Assembly: GCA_001411745.2 (NCBI GenBank)
Contig: LIQB01000001.1
Span: 62,001 to 126,000 of the forward strand
DNA from: Psychrobacter glacincola
Lineage (GTDB): Bacteria; Pseudomonadota; Gammaproteobacteria; Pseudomonadales; Moraxellaceae
Direction: 5' to 3'
DNA length: 64,000 nucleotides
Below are positions 43,991 through 54,121 of this stretch, one piece after another. A program made the position numbers and the translations under genes. The notes under the pieces are model-generated. The model saw only the letters and a program-made list of their open reading frames with translations. It had not been told where the DNA came from and made no database searches. Each line of letters begins with the position of its first letter. Within the stretch, counting starts at the first letter, position 1.

Positions 43991-46768
43991 CTATATTTTA
44001 CCATGACATTGCTTGTACTTAAGACCTGAACCACAAGGGCATGGGGCGTTACGACTGATATTCATACCAGCGTATGGGTCTGCCTCATTGGCATTATTAC
44101 CACTACCCACAATAGCACCTGCGACCGCACTACCAGCAAGATTACGATTTTGCGCGGCGGCTTTTTCAGCTCCGCTATCCATATTATCAATATCACTATG
44201 CTCGAACTGCATTTGCATATGAGCAGCATTCTCACGCTGCTGTATTTCCAGCGCTTCTAGCTCTTCTTTAGTCGGAATATGGACACGTGATAAATCTTGA
44301 ACGGTCTCAGATTTAATTGCGCCAAGCATCATTTGGAACAGCTCAAATGATTCACGCTTATATTCTTGCTCAGGGTTCTTCTGTGCATAACCACGCAGAT
44401 GAATGCCTTTACGCAGCTGATCCATTTGGGTCAAATGCTCTTTCCAATGCTTGTCTAAACTTTGCAGCATAAAGTGACGCTCAAGCTGGGCAGCATCTTT
44501 TTCGCCCATCTGCTCACGGCGGCTATGATAGCGATCGATAGCTGTTTGGATGATTTTGGCACGTAAGCCTTCTTCGTCTAAGCGGCGATCTTCATCGAGC
44601 CAATCATTGATCGGCATCGCAATCTTAAATTCATTTTCAAGCTCGTCTTCTAAGCCATCAATATTCCATTGGTCATCGATAGAACCTGGCGGAATAAACT
44701 GGTTAATCATGGCGTTATAAACTTCTTCGTGCATAATCTCAATGGCTTCAAGCAAGTCCATCTCTGCTAGCAAGTCATCACGCTGACCATAGATCACTTT
44801 ACGCTGCTCATTGGCGACGTCATCATATTTCAACAGATTTTTACGCGCATCAAAATCGCGGCTTTCTACTTTACCTTGGGCATTTTCAATTGATTTTGAG
44901 ACCATTTTATGCTCAATGGCTTCATCTTCTTTAAGGCCCATGGCACGCATCATATTTACGACGCGGTCACCAGCAAAGATACGCATCAAGTCATCTTCGA
45001 GCGATAAAAAGAAACGCGACATCCCAGGGTCACCTTGACGACCGGCACGACCACGTAACTGGTTATCGATACGACGTGATTCATGGCGCTCAGAACCAAT
45101 GATATGCAAACCGCCAGCCGCAACCACTTGGTCATGCTTGACTTGCCATTCTGCTTTTAGGCGTGCCATTTCTTCAGGACTGACTGAATCGATATCTTCA
45201 ATAAACGACTGCCAGTTACCACCAAGGATAATATCGGTACCGCGACCTGCCATGTTAGTCGCGATCGTCACAGCCTTTGGACTACCCGCCTGCGCGATGA
45301 TTTCGGCTTCACGCTCGTGTTGTTTGGCATTTAGGACATTATGCTTGACGCCTTCTTGATCGAGCAAGTAAGACAACTCTTCACTGGCTTCAATCGTCGC
45401 CGTACCAACCAAAACTGGGGCACCTTTGGCTTGAATCTCTTTGATTTCGCGAATGATACCTTTGTATTTACCTAACTTGGTTAAGAAAATCTGGTCATCC
45501 ATATCGATACGAGCAATCGGCTCGTGCGTTGGAATCACAATGACATCTAAGTCATAAGTTGATTTAAATTCTGCTGCTTCGGTATCAGCGGTACCTGTCA
45601 TGCCTGATAATTTTTCATACAAACGGAAGTAGTTCTGGAACGTCGTGGTCGCAAGCGTTTGGTTTTCTGCTTGAATTTCGACGTTTTCTTTGGCTTCTAC
45701 CGCTTGATGCAGACCTTCTGACCAACGGCGACCCGGCATGGTACGACCGGTGTTTTCATCAACGATAACCACTTCGCCGTCATCGACGATATAGTGGACG
45801 TTTTTAACAAACACGTGATGGGCGCGAATGGCAGCTTGTACGTGAGCCAATAATGGCAAACGGCTTGGGCTATATAAACTTTCATTTTCACCCAACTCAC
45901 CGACTTCGATTAAGAAACGCTCAATTTTCTCATAGCCTTTTTCACTGATTTCGATTTGACGGTTCTTCTCATCAATCCAAAAATCTTCTTCTTCATTATT
46001 CTTATTGGCTTCTTCATCTTTTGAGCGAATCAGCACCGGGATAATGGTATTAATCAGCGCGTACATACGTGAAGAATCTTCGGCTTGACCTGAGATAATC
46101 AGCGGCGTACGAGCCTCATCGATTAAAATAGAGTCAATTTCATCGATAATACAGAAGTTTAATGGACGCTGCTTTTTCTCTTTTAAACTAAAAACCATGT
46201 TATCGCGCAGATAATCAAAGCCATATTCGTTATTGGTACCGTAAGTAATATCCGCTTGATAAGCGTCGATTTTTTCTTGCGGCGGTTGTTGTGAATAAAT
46301 GACACCGACGGTCATGCCCAAAAAGCCAAATAATGGACGGTTCAATTCAGCATCACGTGCCGCCAAATAATCGTTGACCGTAACCAAATGCACACCTTTA
46401 CCACTGATGGCATTGAGGTACATCGCTAAAGTACCCATTAGGGTTTTACCTTCGCCCGTTTTCATCTCAGCGATTTTGCCTTCGTGCAAGGTGATACCAC
46501 CGATCAGCTGCACATCATAATGACGCATGCCATTGACGCGTAATGACGCTTCACGGCAGACGGCAAACGCTTCGGGTAGTAATGCATCTAAGCTTTCACC
46601 TTGTTGGTGTCGTGCTTTAAACTCTTCGGTTTTTTGTTGTAATTGCTCATCAGACAGGGCTTGTACCGCAGCCTCTTGTGCGTTGATTTTGCTGACCACT
46701 TTGCGCATGCGCTTTAATTCGCGGTCATTTTTAGTGCCAACCACACTGCCTATAATCTTTGATAACAT
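43991..46768 (-). CDS. secA: Preprotein translocase ATPase SecA
   Basis: The motor of the Sec pathway that pushes unfolded preproteins through SecYEG. The 925 residues (E. coli 901) hold Walker A MKTGEGKT (about residues 102-109), the DEAD-like [20 protein letters not shown], the preprotein cross-linking region, NBD2 with [10 protein letters not shown] and [10 protein letters not shown], the helical wing and scaffold, and a C-terminal zinc site [14 protein letters not shown] for SecB and lipid binding. It is divergent from mutS. A 15-bp tandem repeat array occupies the upstream region (46873-46977). Confidence 0.98.
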   Translation of the reverse strand: MLSKIIGSVVGTKNDRELKRMRKVVSKINAQEAAVQALSDEQLQQKTEEFKARHQQGESLDALLPEAFAVCREASLRVNGMRHYDVQLIGGITLHEGKIAEMKTGEGKTLMGTLAMYLNAISGKGVHLVTVNDYLAARDAELNRPLFGFLGMTVGVIYSQQPPQEKIDAYQADITYGTNNEYGFDYLRDNMVFSLKEKKQRPLNFCIIDEIDSILIDEARTPLIISGQAEDSSRMYALINTIIPVLIRSKDEEANKNNEEEDFWIDEKNRQIEISEKGYEKIERFLIEVGELGENESLYSPSRLPLLAHVQAAIRAHHVFVKNVHYIVDDGEVVIVDENTGRTMPGRRWSEGLHQAVEAKENVEIQAENQTLATTTFQNYFRLYEKLSGMTGTADTEAAEFKSTYDLDVIVIPTHEPIARIDMDDQIFLTKLGKYKGIIREIKEIQAKGAPVLVGTATIEASEELSYLLDQEGVKHNVLNAKQHEREAEIIAQAGSPKAVTIATNMAGRGTDIILGGNWQSFIEDIDSVSPEEMARLKAEWQVKHDQVVAAGGLHIIGSERHESRRIDNQLRGRAGRQGDPGMSRFFLSLEDDLMRIFAGDRVVNMMRAMGLKEDEAIEHKMVSKSIENAQGKVESRDFDARKNLLKYDDVANEQRKVIYGQRDDLLAEMDLLEAIEIMHEEVYNAMINQFIPPGSIDDQWNIDGLEDELENEFKIAMPINDWLDEDRRLDEEGLRAKIIQTAIDRYHSRREQMGEKDAAQLERHFMLQSLDKHWKEHLTQMDQLRKGIHLRGYAQKNPEQEYKRESFELFQMMLGAIKSETVQDLSRVHIPTKEELEALEIQQRENAAHMQMQFEHSDIDNMDSGAEKAAAQNRNLAGSAVAGAIVGSGNNANEADPYAGMNISRNAPCPCGSGLKYKQCHGKI

Positions 46769-47288
46769 AATTTTTTGACCTATGGAAATATTCGTTAATT
46801 AGTGCGCATTAGCCAAAGCTTCGCCCGCTGCCGCCTTGTCATTACAGTCATCACCTGACTAAGTACCTGTTGTTAACAAAGCACCTCTTAACAAAGCACC
46901 TCTTAACAAAGTACTGATTAATAAGGTACTGCCTAATGAAGTGTCGCCTAATGAAGTATCGCCCAATTAAGTGTGACGTCATTATATATGGTTATGACGC
47001 CGATGGATACAAGGGCAGCGAGTAGATATTTGCCGACGTAAAAGCGCGGCTGGACGTGTTAAAATAGTAATTACACTTCACACTTCTTAGTTTTTCGACT
47101 GCTAAATTTGCGCGCTATGATGACCCTTTAATAAAGCTATTTTGGTAAAAATCAACCAGAATCTTGCAAATCAACCACTCATAAGCGAGTGTTTTTCTCA
47201 TCTATTTTTTACACTGATCTGTATATACCGTCGTCCGTTTAACGCCAGCTGACTAAAAAACCCATTTAAGCATTATAAGAGACTCTGC
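46769..47288. other. Divergent secA-mutS intergenic region
   Basis: About 520 bp with the tandem array at 46873-46977 in its secA-proximal half and a more ordinary AT-rich stretch before mutS. It must contain both promoters. No coding frame is seen. Confidence 0.5.
46873..46977. repeat. Degenerate 15-bp tandem array upstream of secA
   Basis: Seven 15-bp units: TTAACAAAGCACCTC twice, TTAACAAAGTACTGA, TTAATAAGGTACTGC, CTAATGAAGTGTCGC, CTAATGAAGTATCGC, CCAATTAAGTGTGAC. Identity falls from left to right. It starts 104 bp upstream of the secA ATG and so may lie in its promoter or leader. Confidence 0.85.
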
Positions 47289-50200
47289 ATGACCGCTAAG
47301 CCATCCGCTCAAAACCTTAACGCCGAAAAACCTACTCCCTCAAAGTACGCAATATCAAAACAACAGACCGTGACACCTTTGACCTCCGATCAGTTGATGG
47401 TAGGCGATACCGTTTATCACTTGGCAGATCATACGCCGATGATGGTGCAATATCTAACCATGAAAGCCAACTATCCACAAGCGTTACTGCTGTACCGCAT
47501 GGGTGATTTTTATGAGTTATTTTTTGATGATGCCAAGCGCGCGGCACAAATATTAGACATCACCTTGACTCGCCGTGGTACGGATAAAGCGGGCAATACC
47601 ATTGCCATGGCAGGTGTGCCTTTTCATGCGGCCGATAGCTACATGGCAAGGTTGATAGCTGCTGGGCAAACCGTCGTTGTGTGTGAGCAAATTGACGAAT
47701 CAGCCACTGGCACTGACAACACGAATAACCCGTCCAATGCTCCGACGATGGGCGATAAGCAGAAAAAAGATAAAAGCAAATCTGCTGCTGGCAGCATTAT
47801 GCGCCGTGAAGTGGTTAAAACCCTGACCGCAGGAACAATTACTGATGATGCTTTAATTGCGCCCAATCATACGCCAACTGTGGTCGCCATTGATATCGAA
47901 ATACCTAAATCGAACAGCAAACAACCTGTGCAAGCTGCCATTAGCCAAATGGATTTAGCCGCTGGAACACTAACGACGCAAACGCTGAGTGCCAGCTATA
48001 ATAATAGCCATGATGATGTCAAAAATTTGCAAACGCAAATGCTGACGGTACTGGCACGCTTTGCGCCCAGTGAATGTATCATTAGCGAAGCACTTAACGA
48101 CCGTATCGACGAAGATTGGATGTTATGGCTACGTCAACATCTCGACTGTCCGATTATCGAAGTGGCGGCAAATGACTTCCACCGTGAGCATGCCAGCGCA
48201 ACTCTTTGCCAGCAGTTTGACGTACAACGCCTCGATGGACTAGGAATCAATGACGCACTTCTTGCCCAATCTAGCTGTGCAGCATTAATACATTATGCGC
48301 GGCAAACTCAGCAGCGTCACGTGCCACAGCTTAACCAACTTATCGTTGAGTACAGTGACGACTATTTAATTATCGATGCCAATAGTCAGCAAAATCTTGA
48401 GCTATTTACCCCCGTTAGCAGTAATGGAACCTCATTGATATCTGTACTTAATCATTGTCAAACACCGATGGGTAGACGCTTACTGGTGCAGCAAATGAAA
48501 CGCCCACTACGTCAGCATGCGCGTATCAATTTGCGCTTAGATGCTATAAATAGTCTTTTACAGACAGATAATAAATTTGGCGAAAATCAAAACATTAATC
48601 AAAATCTAGAAAATAGCTTATTAGTTACTAGTTTACGCGAAACCTTAAACGCCATCGGCGATATGGAACGTATTAGTAGCCGTATTGGGCTAATGAGTGC
48701 CAAGCCGCGTGACCTGCGTAAACTTGCTGATGGTATTGCTAGTAGCGCCCAGCTTACGACGCTACTGACAAATGCAGGTATTTGCCATGAGCAAGCAGGA
48801 CTGTTGCCGACGCTAATGCAGCAATTGCCTGCGCAGTTACCTGCCATACAGTCCGTCGCTGAGCTGATTGAGCGAGCCATTATCGCAGAGCCACCTGCCC
48901 ATATTCGTGATGGTGGCATGCTTGCCACTGGCTATGATGCTGAGTTTGATCGCCTCACTCATCTGCATGACAATATCCAAGTGACATTGGATGAGATGAT
49001 GGAACGCGCGCGTTTAGAGAGCCAATTACCCAGTCTAAAAGTAGGCTTTAATAAAGTGAGCGGCTTTTATTTTGAATTGCCTAAAATGCAGGCAAAAAAT
49101 GCACCAGCACATTTTATCCGTCGGCAAACGCTGAAAAGTAGCGAGCGATTTATCACTGATGAGCTAAAAGAAGTTGAGACAGAATATCTAAGCGCGCAAA
49201 ACTTAGCATTAACTCGTGAAAAGCAGCTGTATCACGAACTCTTAACTGAACTCAGTAGCCATTTAGCCGAACTGCAACAACTCAGCGCTGCGATTGCGCA
49301 AATAGATGTGCTCAGTAATTGGGCACAGCTTGCAACTATTTATAACTGGCAGCGCCCAGTCATGAGTAATGATTCAGAGAATAAAGATAGCTCCAATACT
49401 GGCAGCCAAACCAGTATCGATATCAAAGCAGGTCGTCATGTCGTCGTCGAAGCCGCGCTAAATCCTGTTCATGCTCACAACAATACTCCTGCCAAGCATA
49501 GCAGCCATTTTGTCGCTAACGATTGTGCATTGGGCAGTCATGAAAACCCTGAGCGCCTACTAATGATTACTGGTCCTAATATGGGTGGTAAATCAACCTA
49601 TATGCGCCAAACCGCATTGATTGTTTTACTCGCGCATTGCGGCAGCTTTGTGCCAGCAGCGCGTGCGCATATCGGCGATATCGACCGTATCTTTACCCGT
49701 ATTGGCTCAGCTGATGATTTGGCGGGCGGCAAATCCACCTTTATGGTAGAGATGATTGAGACGGCTAATATTCTCAATCAAGCAACCAATAAATCGTTGG
49801 TGCTGATGGATGAAGTCGGACGCGGCACAGCGACCACTGACGGTTTAGCCATTGCCCATGCTTGCGTCAATCGACTACTAGAGATTGGCTGCCTGACGTT
49901 ATTTGCCACCCACTACTTTGAGCTGACAAAATTGGCGGAAAACTATAAAGAAAGTAGTGGTAGCAATGACAAACTTATCCGCAACGTCCATGTCGCTGCC
50001 AGTGAAATCGACGGTCAACTGCTACTACTGCATCAAATCAAAGATGGTGCGGCAAGCTCTAGTTTTGGTCTGCATGTGGCAAAAATGGCAGGGATTCCTA
50101 CCCAAGTACTGAATGATGCCAAGCGCTACTTAGCAGATAACTTAAAATTAGACCCTAGCAGGGTAGAAAACGTGACAACCGTTGATGACAAAAATGAATT

Positions 50201-50420
50201 AGCTAAGTCAGTAAATGATAAATGCGATCATATGAATGGTCATGAAATAGAGAAAGACGATATCAAAATCACCAATCAATCTCAGATAATGGCTAATATT
50301 CCACAACAAAATCAGTTGTTTAGCTTGCAGGATGAGCTAAGTGCGATTGATCCTGATACCTTAACGCCAAAACAAGCGCATGATTTACTCTATCATTTGA
50401 AGAAAATCATTAGTCATTAA
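47289..50420 (+). CDS. mutS: DNA mismatch repair protein MutS
   Basis: Recognises mismatches and recruits MutL. The mismatch-contacting motif is in [18 protein letters not shown] (about residue 75), followed by the connector, lever/clamp and ATPase domains. Walker A is GPNMGGKST (about 761-769), then the [17 protein letters not shown] and [15 protein letters not shown] blocks. The 1043 residues are well above E. coli (853). The surplus comes from a polar N-terminal leader (about 40 residues), an inserted Asn/Lys/Ser segment within domain I (about 138-165) and polar insertions ahead of the ATPase core (about 695-750). The core motifs are intact. fdxA lies 206 bp downstream, a common order. Confidence 0.96.
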   Translation: MTAKPSAQNLNAEKPTPSKYAISKQQTVTPLTSDQLMVGDTVYHLADHTPMMVQYLTMKANYPQALLLYRMGDFYELFFDDAKRAAQILDITLTRRGTDKAGNTIAMAGVPFHAADSYMARLIAAGQTVVVCEQIDESATGTDNTNNPSNAPTMGDKQKKDKSKSAAGSIMRREVVKTLTAGTITDDALIAPNHTPTVVAIDIEIPKSNSKQPVQAAISQMDLAAGTLTTQTLSASYNNSHDDVKNLQTQMLTVLARFAPSECIISEALNDRIDEDWMLWLRQHLDCPIIEVAANDFHREHASATLCQQFDVQRLDGLGINDALLAQSSCAALIHYARQTQQRHVPQLNQLIVEYSDDYLIIDANSQQNLELFTPVSSNGTSLISVLNHCQTPMGRRLLVQQMKRPLRQHARINLRLDAINSLLQTDNKFGENQNINQNLENSLLVTSLRETLNAIGDMERISSRIGLMSAKPRDLRKLADGIASSAQLTTLLTNAGICHEQAGLLPTLMQQLPAQLPAIQSVAELIERAIIAEPPAHIRDGGMLATGYDAEFDRLTHLHDNIQVTLDEMMERARLESQLPSLKVGFNKVSGFYFELPKMQAKNAPAHFIRRQTLKSSERFITDELKEVETEYLSAQNLALTREKQLYHELLTELSSHLAELQQLSAAIAQIDVLSNWAQLATIYNWQRPVMSNDSENKDSSNTGSQTSIDIKAGRHVVVEAALNPVHAHNNTPAKHSSHFVANDCALGSHENPERLLMITGPNMGGKSTYMRQTALIVLLAHCGSFVPAARAHIGDIDRIFTRIGSADDLAGGKSTFMVEMIETANILNQATNKSLVLMDEVGRGTATTDGLAIAHACVNRLLEIGCLTLFATHYFELTKLAENYKESSGSNDKLIRNVHVAASEIDGQLLLLHQIKDGAASSSFGLHVAKMAGIPTQVLNDAKRYLADNLKLDPSRVENVTTVDDKNELAKSVNDKCDHMNGHEIEKDDIKITNQSQIMANIPQQNQLFSLQDELSAIDPDTLTPKQAHDLLYHLKKIISH

Positions 50421-50626
50421 AGGGAATTGTCAATTAGCCGTAAAGGCGTTAAAATGTGCCTTATTTTCCAACTATTCTATGTAGCCCTTATCGTTGATTC
50501 ACTTTAAAAGAAAATCATGGCAACCAAGTGCAGATGTACCAATAATACTTCTCGCACGGTGAGCACAGTAACTCTTTTAAAAGGGATGAACTATATCAGC
50601 CAATCCAATAACAGGTAGACCTCACT

Positions 50627-50950
50627 ATGACCTTTGTCGTTACAGATAACTGCATTCTTTGCAAATACACCGACTGTGTGGAAGTCTGTCCTGTGGACTG
50701 CTTTTATGAAGGCCCGAACTTTTTAGTCATCGATCCTGACGAGTGCATCGACTGCGCACTATGCGAGCCTGAATGTCCCGCCAATGCCATCTTCTCAGAA
50801 GATGAAGTACCAAAAGGGCAAGAGATGTTCACGCAGCTAAACGAAGAGCTGGCGCAAAAGTGGCCAAACATCACTGAGATGAAGGGACAATTGCCAGAAG
50901 CTGAGAAATGGGATGGTGTGGAAGGTAAGATTCAATATTTAGAGAAGTAA
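50627..50950 (+). CDS. fdxA: Seven-iron ferredoxin FdxA
   Basis: A small electron carrier with a [3Fe-4S] and a [4Fe-4S] cluster. The 107 residues hold the first cysteine motif ([17 protein letters not shown]) and the second ([16 protein letters not shown]) in the N-terminal half, followed by a C-terminal extension with KWPNIT and EKWDG, as in Azotobacter-type FdI/FdxA proteins. The mutS-fdxA order is widespread in Pseudomonas and Moraxellaceae. The redox partner is unknown. It ends before a bidirectional terminator at 50985-51025. Confidence 0.96.
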   Translation: MTFVVTDNCILCKYTDCVEVCPVDCFYEGPNFLVIDPDECIDCALCEPECPANAIFSEDEVPKGQEMFTQLNEELAQKWPNITEMKGQLPEAEKWDGVEGKIQYLEK

Positions 50951-50984
50951 GGCTTTTATTAAAGCACTTAAATACTTGAAATAA

Positions 50985-51025
50985 TAAAAAATCACTCAAT
51001 GGCAGCGGCTATTGAGTGATTTTTT
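50985..51025. terminator. Bidirectional terminator between fdxA and the pilin gene
   Basis: A 15-bp stem, AAAAAATCACTCAAT (50986-51000) with ATTGAGTGATTTTTT (51011-51025), loop of 10 bases. Confidence 0.93.
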
Positions 51026-51029
51026 ATTA

Positions 51030-51464
51030 TTACTGACAAGTCATAGGTAAATACTTTTTAGGAACATTTGAAGAATATTGACAAGACCAACTACCATCTT
51101 TTTTCCTATCCAATCTAAGATGCTCACCTTTTAGATAAGATATATTTTTAATATCACAACGTATAGCATCGTCAGTATCGCCAGCTATATTAGGTGCTAT
51201 CACTGAGAAACGACAAAAAGCTGATTCAGCAGCTAAATTCATTCCATTAGGTGTAAAGTCAGTGACACCCGCCCCATCATCCATTAATACCTGATAAGGT
51301 AAGCGAAATGAATTCAGTGATTGATAGATAGTGGCTAATTGTGCCTTTTTAACTTGCCCTTGATAACTAATCAGACCAATTGCTGCTAATATACCAATAA
51401 TAGCGACGACTATCATCATCTCTATCAACGTAAATCCAGACTGAGGACGGCGCAAAGTTAGCAT
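51030..51464 (-). CDS. Type IV pilin-like protein, last gene of the pilus cluster
   Basis: A 144-residue prepilin. A short leader ends in SG, then [19 protein letters not shown] gives the prepilin peptidase site, Glu5 and the hydrophobic alpha1 helix. The globular part has cysteines near residues 82, 101, 128 and 143 that could form two disulfides. It differs strongly from the probable major pilin at 52897 outside the N-terminus. It could be a minor pilin, an alternative major pilin or a competence pilin. It lies 74 bp past the serine hydrolase gene on the same strand, so it may share that transcript, and it ends in a terminator. Confidence 0.9.
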   Translation of the reverse strand: MLTLRRPQSGFTLIEMMIVVAIIGILAAIGLISYQGQVKKAQLATIYQSLNSFRLPYQVLMDDGAGVTDFTPNGMNLAAESAFCRFSVIAPNIAGDTDDAIRCDIKNISYLKGEHLRLDRKKDGSWSCQYSSNVPKKYLPMTCQ

Positions 51465-51538
51465 TAGTAAAGCTCTAAAGGATTATTACTTTACTAAGCA
51501 TAATCTATGCCATAGCATATTTTGGATACTACTATAAT

Positions 51539-52738
51539 TTAGGATGTGCCTATTAAGTGCTTATATATCATCATTTTGACCTCGTGATTGCCTACCTTTC
51601 CATTATCTGATGTGCCATTGCTTAAAAGTACCATGACTCCACCTTTGTCACTGACCGCTACTAATGATGATAACCCTAACAAACTACCATCACGATAGTA
51701 CACTTTGCTAGATTGGGCATTAGGTTGATACGGCACCATAGCAAGCCCGTAACACTCAGCTATCTGAGAGGTATCACAAGCTGACTTAGGGTCTATCGAT
51801 AATATATTGGGCGTAGGTTTGGCTACCATGCGATGCACTTGCTGCGCCAAATCTATCGCATTACCTGATAGTCCAGCAGCAGATGCTAAACCCTTATAAT
51901 CAAAGGCGGTATAGATATCAGCAAAGCCAGTAAGACCTGTTTCGACATAGTTATAGGTAACCTCATCGGGCAATGCACTATTGGGTACGAACTGTAAACC
52001 AGTATCGGCAAAATCATACTGCTGGGCGATGATTTTTGTATAAGGGATATTATCATTCAATCGGCTAATTACCTCACCTAATAGACAGTAGCCCAAGTTG
52101 GAATAACTGGTGGTGCTATCAGGATCAAAGCTCAAGGTAATGTCATTTAGACCCACTAGATTGTCAGGACAAATTGCTTTGCCAATCCCAAACATATCAT
52201 TACCAAAAAAACTATAGCGGTCAAAACCTGCACGGTGTGATAATAACTGACGAATAGTAATATCGTTGATACGCACATCTTTTGGCGTGTCAATCTCGCT
52301 GATGATATCGGCTAATGGCGTATCTAGTGATAATTTTCCATCTTTTACGAGCTGTAGAATAGTATCCGCTGTCCATAATTTAGTGACACTGGCATAACGA
52401 AAGCGCGTTTGTTCGGTAGTAGCATCTGACAATAATGGATATTGACCGATATAGCCATTCTCACAATGATGCAACGTACCATTTGGTTCGATATAAGCGA
52501 TTTGGTTGGCGGGTGCATTATTACTACGGGTTTGATACTGTAGAGTATCCGTTAGCCATGCAGGGCTGTTGTCACTACACGCTATCTGGCGGGAAGCAAG
52601 TTCAGCACGAACGGGATAAGTTTGTTGCCATAATAAATTACGTGCTAAAGGGTTAGCATAATAATAGCCAAAAGCTGTCACAATCAAAACTAACATGCTA
52701 GTAATCAATAAATCAAAATTACTTAGATTTTTAAACAT
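51539..52738 (-). CDS. Membrane-anchored serine hydrolase, beta-lactamase/DD-peptidase family
   Basis: About 399 residues from the ATG at 52738. A single N-terminal hydrophobic helix (about 9-27) anchors it, so the catalytic part is periplasmic. The nucleophile motif SVTK (about residues 117-120, in RYASVTKLWTA) and the YSN motif (about 212-214, SYSNLGYCLLGEV) are those of class C beta-lactamase-like enzymes and DD-carboxypeptidases. The third motif is less obvious near the GLSSL segment. Two upstream in-frame starts (52771, 52756) have no better ribosome binding site. It lies between two pilin genes on the same strand, which is unusual and suggests a link to pili or to the cell wall around them. 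The substrate is unknown. Confidence 0.88.
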   Translation of the reverse strand: MFKNLSNFDLLITSMLVLIVTAFGYYYANPLARNLLWQQTYPVRAELASRQIACSDNSPAWLTDTLQYQTRSNNAPANQIAYIEPNGTLHHCENGYIGQYPLLSDATTEQTRFRYASVTKLWTADTILQLVKDGKLSLDTPLADIISEIDTPKDVRINDITIRQLLSHRAGFDRYSFFGNDMFGIGKAICPDNLVGLNDITLSFDPDSTTSYSNLGYCLLGEVISRLNDNIPYTKIIAQQYDFADTGLQFVPNSALPDEVTYNYVETGLTGFADIYTAFDYKGLASAAGLSGNAIDLAQQVHRMVAKPTPNILSIDPKSACDTSQIAECYGLAMVPYQPNAQSSKVYYRDGSLLGLSSLVAVSDKGGVMVLLSNGTSDNGKVGNHEVKMMIYKHLIGTS

Positions 52739-52831
52739 AATTAATAGTCTTACCATAAAAATATTGACCATATCAGTGAGTAAAATAAGTCAGCTTATCT
52801 GGCTATAACATACTCTCCTGAATTCCTAAGC

Positions 52832-52861
52832 ATAAAAAAAGAGACTCAGTAGAGTCTCTTT
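52832..52861 (-). terminator. Rho-independent terminator after the probable major pilin gene
   Basis: The stem AAAGAGACTC (52838-52847) with GAGTCTCTTT (52852-52861), loop AGTA, is followed on the minus strand by seven Ts. It separates pilA from the serine hydrolase gene and probably stabilises an abundant pilA transcript. Confidence 0.9.
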
Positions 52862-52896
52862 CCGTAACACATCACACATCTTAACTTTTCAGTTTA

Positions 52897-53346
52897 TTAA
52901 CCTGCTGGGCAGCTAGATGGTGCAAATTTCGGATCGATAGTACCTGATTTACAAGTCCAAGCACCGCCATCTGTTGATGCTTCACGACTCCATGTGATTG
53001 TTTTAGTAGCCAATGCACCCGCTGCTGAGTCGCCAAACGTCGCCGCGATAGTACCTGCACCTGATTCCATATCAAAAGTAAGTGTAGGTTCATTTTCACC
53101 ACCACCAGTAGGCATTACAGCACCTAGCAAGCTCGAGGCTGGTACAGCAAAGTCACATTCATTACCATCAGATAGACATAGATCAACTAAAGTACGGATA
53201 GCGCCTGTTTCACCGATAACACGAGTAACCTGTGACTTAGAGATGTAGTTCTGATACTGTGGAATAGCGATCGCAGCCAAGATACCGATAATAGCAACAA
53301 CGATCATTAGTTCGATTAAGGTAAAACCTTTTTGAGCAGTGTTCAT
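52897..53346 (-). CDS. pilA: Probable major type IV pilin PilA
   Basis: A 149-residue prepilin. The very short leader MNTAQKG is followed by [28 protein letters not shown], a canonical class IVa pilin start with Glu5. The C-terminal region has a cysteine pair (WTCKSG, then SSCPAG) forming the D-loop. The ribosome binding site AAAGGAG lies five bases before the ATG. It has its own terminator directly after the gene and a sigma-54-type promoter upstream (53447-53462), the arrangement expected for the major subunit, unlike the other pilin genes here. It would form the fibre retracted by PilT/PilU. Confidence 0.92.
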   Translation of the reverse strand: MNTAQKGFTLIELMIVVAIIGILAAIAIPQYQNYISKSQVTRVIGETGAIRTLVDLCLSDGNECDFAVPASSLLGAVMPTGGGENEPTLTFDMESGAGTIAATFGDSAAGALATKTITWSREASTDGGAWTCKSGTIDPKFAPSSCPAG

Positions 53347-53446
53347 ATGAACTCCTTTAGGGTATATAAAGATAGATGGCTGCTATTGATACAGCTGCAT
53401 TTTACCTTTAGTAATATAATATGTTTGTTTCTCTTATAATAGATGT

Positions 53447-53462
53447 TGCATATAACGTGCCA
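53447..53462 (-). promoter_or_regulatory. Sigma-54 (-24/-12) promoter candidate for pilA
   Basis: On the minus strand the sequence reads TGGCACGTTATATGCA, against the RpoN consensus TGGCAC-N5-TTGC(A/T): one mismatch, with GG and GC at the required spacing. Transcription would begin near 53436, giving a leader of about 90 bases. In P. aeruginosa pilA is driven by RpoN with PilR, so this fits the gene. Confidence 0.75.
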
Positions 53463-53548
53463 AAAATAATGGCTATAATGTACATGCGTGCTAAGTACTC
53501 GATTATTATTACTATTTTTGCATAAAAAATGATGACTCTAATAGTAAT

Positions 53549-53638
53549 TGACAGATAATGTTACGCTTACCCTACTGAAAATTGTCAGTTCACCCATTAT
53601 AGGTAGTAAAAGGTAAGTCTTATTGACAATTTTTGTCA
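53549..53638. promoter_or_regulatory. Cluster of TGTCA/TGACA elements upstream of pilA, possible activator sites
   Basis: Four copies at 53549-53553, 53583-53587, 53624-53628 and 53634-53638 lie about 110-200 bases upstream of the predicted start point, at a distance usual for an enhancer-binding protein such as PilR. Assignment to PilR is inference. Confidence 0.4.
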
Positions 53639-53665
53639 GCTTTATTTACCTTAAACATATTGTTT

Positions 53666-54121
53666 CTAATCATTCCAATCATCTCCAGTACCGCAGACGC
53701 TGCCGCGACACTTATTATTTTGATAATTGAGACTGAGCGTTCCATCATTTGCCATTTGGCTGCCAGCTTTTGGCGTGGCAATGATGCGCCACTCGGAAGT
53801 GAGCGGATTGGGGGTGAAGCTGATGGTATAGAGCGCATCGCCTTGTTTAGGAAAGTCGCCACCCAGTCCCGTCACTAAAGCATTGCTGTAGCTACCTTCT
53901 ACCAATTTACGACTTTGAATCTGTGATGCAATATTGTGCATTTCACTCATCATATCAGTACGTTTGGTTTTGATAACGTATTGCTGATAACTTGGGTAGG
54001 CAATTGCCGCCAATACACCGATGATAGCGACGACAATCATAACTTCTACCAACGTAAAACCACGCTGATACACCTGTTTATTTTTCCATAATGGATGACA
54101 TTTATTAAAATTTGCTAGCAT
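53666..54121 (-). CDS. pilE: Minor type IV pilin PilE
   Basis: A 151-residue prepilin. A leader of about 20 residues ends in RG, then [28 protein letters not shown]. The body matches the PilE minor pilin pattern: KRTDMMSEMHNIASQIQSRK, then YTISFTPN, W.I.ATP and a terminal small cysteine pair (KCRGSVC). The start was placed at the ATG at 54121, which overlaps the upstream stop as TAATG and has GGAG eight bases upstream. A GTG at 54127 is also in frame. It is the last gene of the minor-pilin operon. PilE helps prime the pilus tip. Confidence 0.9.
   Translation of the reverse strand: MLANFNKCHPLWKNKQVYQRGFTLVEVMIVVAIIGVLAAIAYPSYQQYVIKTKRTDMMSEMHNIASQIQSRKLVEGSYSNALVTGLGGDFPKQGDALYTISFTPNPLTSEWRIIATPKAGSQMANDGTLSLNYQNNKCRGSVCGTGDDWND

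Larger units (their letters stand above)
53347..53665. other. pilA promoter and upstream region
   Basis: It holds a 100-base pilA leader, the sigma-54-type element (53447-53462) and four TGTCA/TGACA elements further upstream (53549-53553, 53583-53587, 53624-53628, 53634-53638). The last two form an inverted repeat. No coding frame. Confidence 0.6.

Noticed and set aside
46873..46977. 15-bp array before secA as a CRISPR
   Set aside because: Units are directly adjacent, with no unique spacers and no cas genes nearby.
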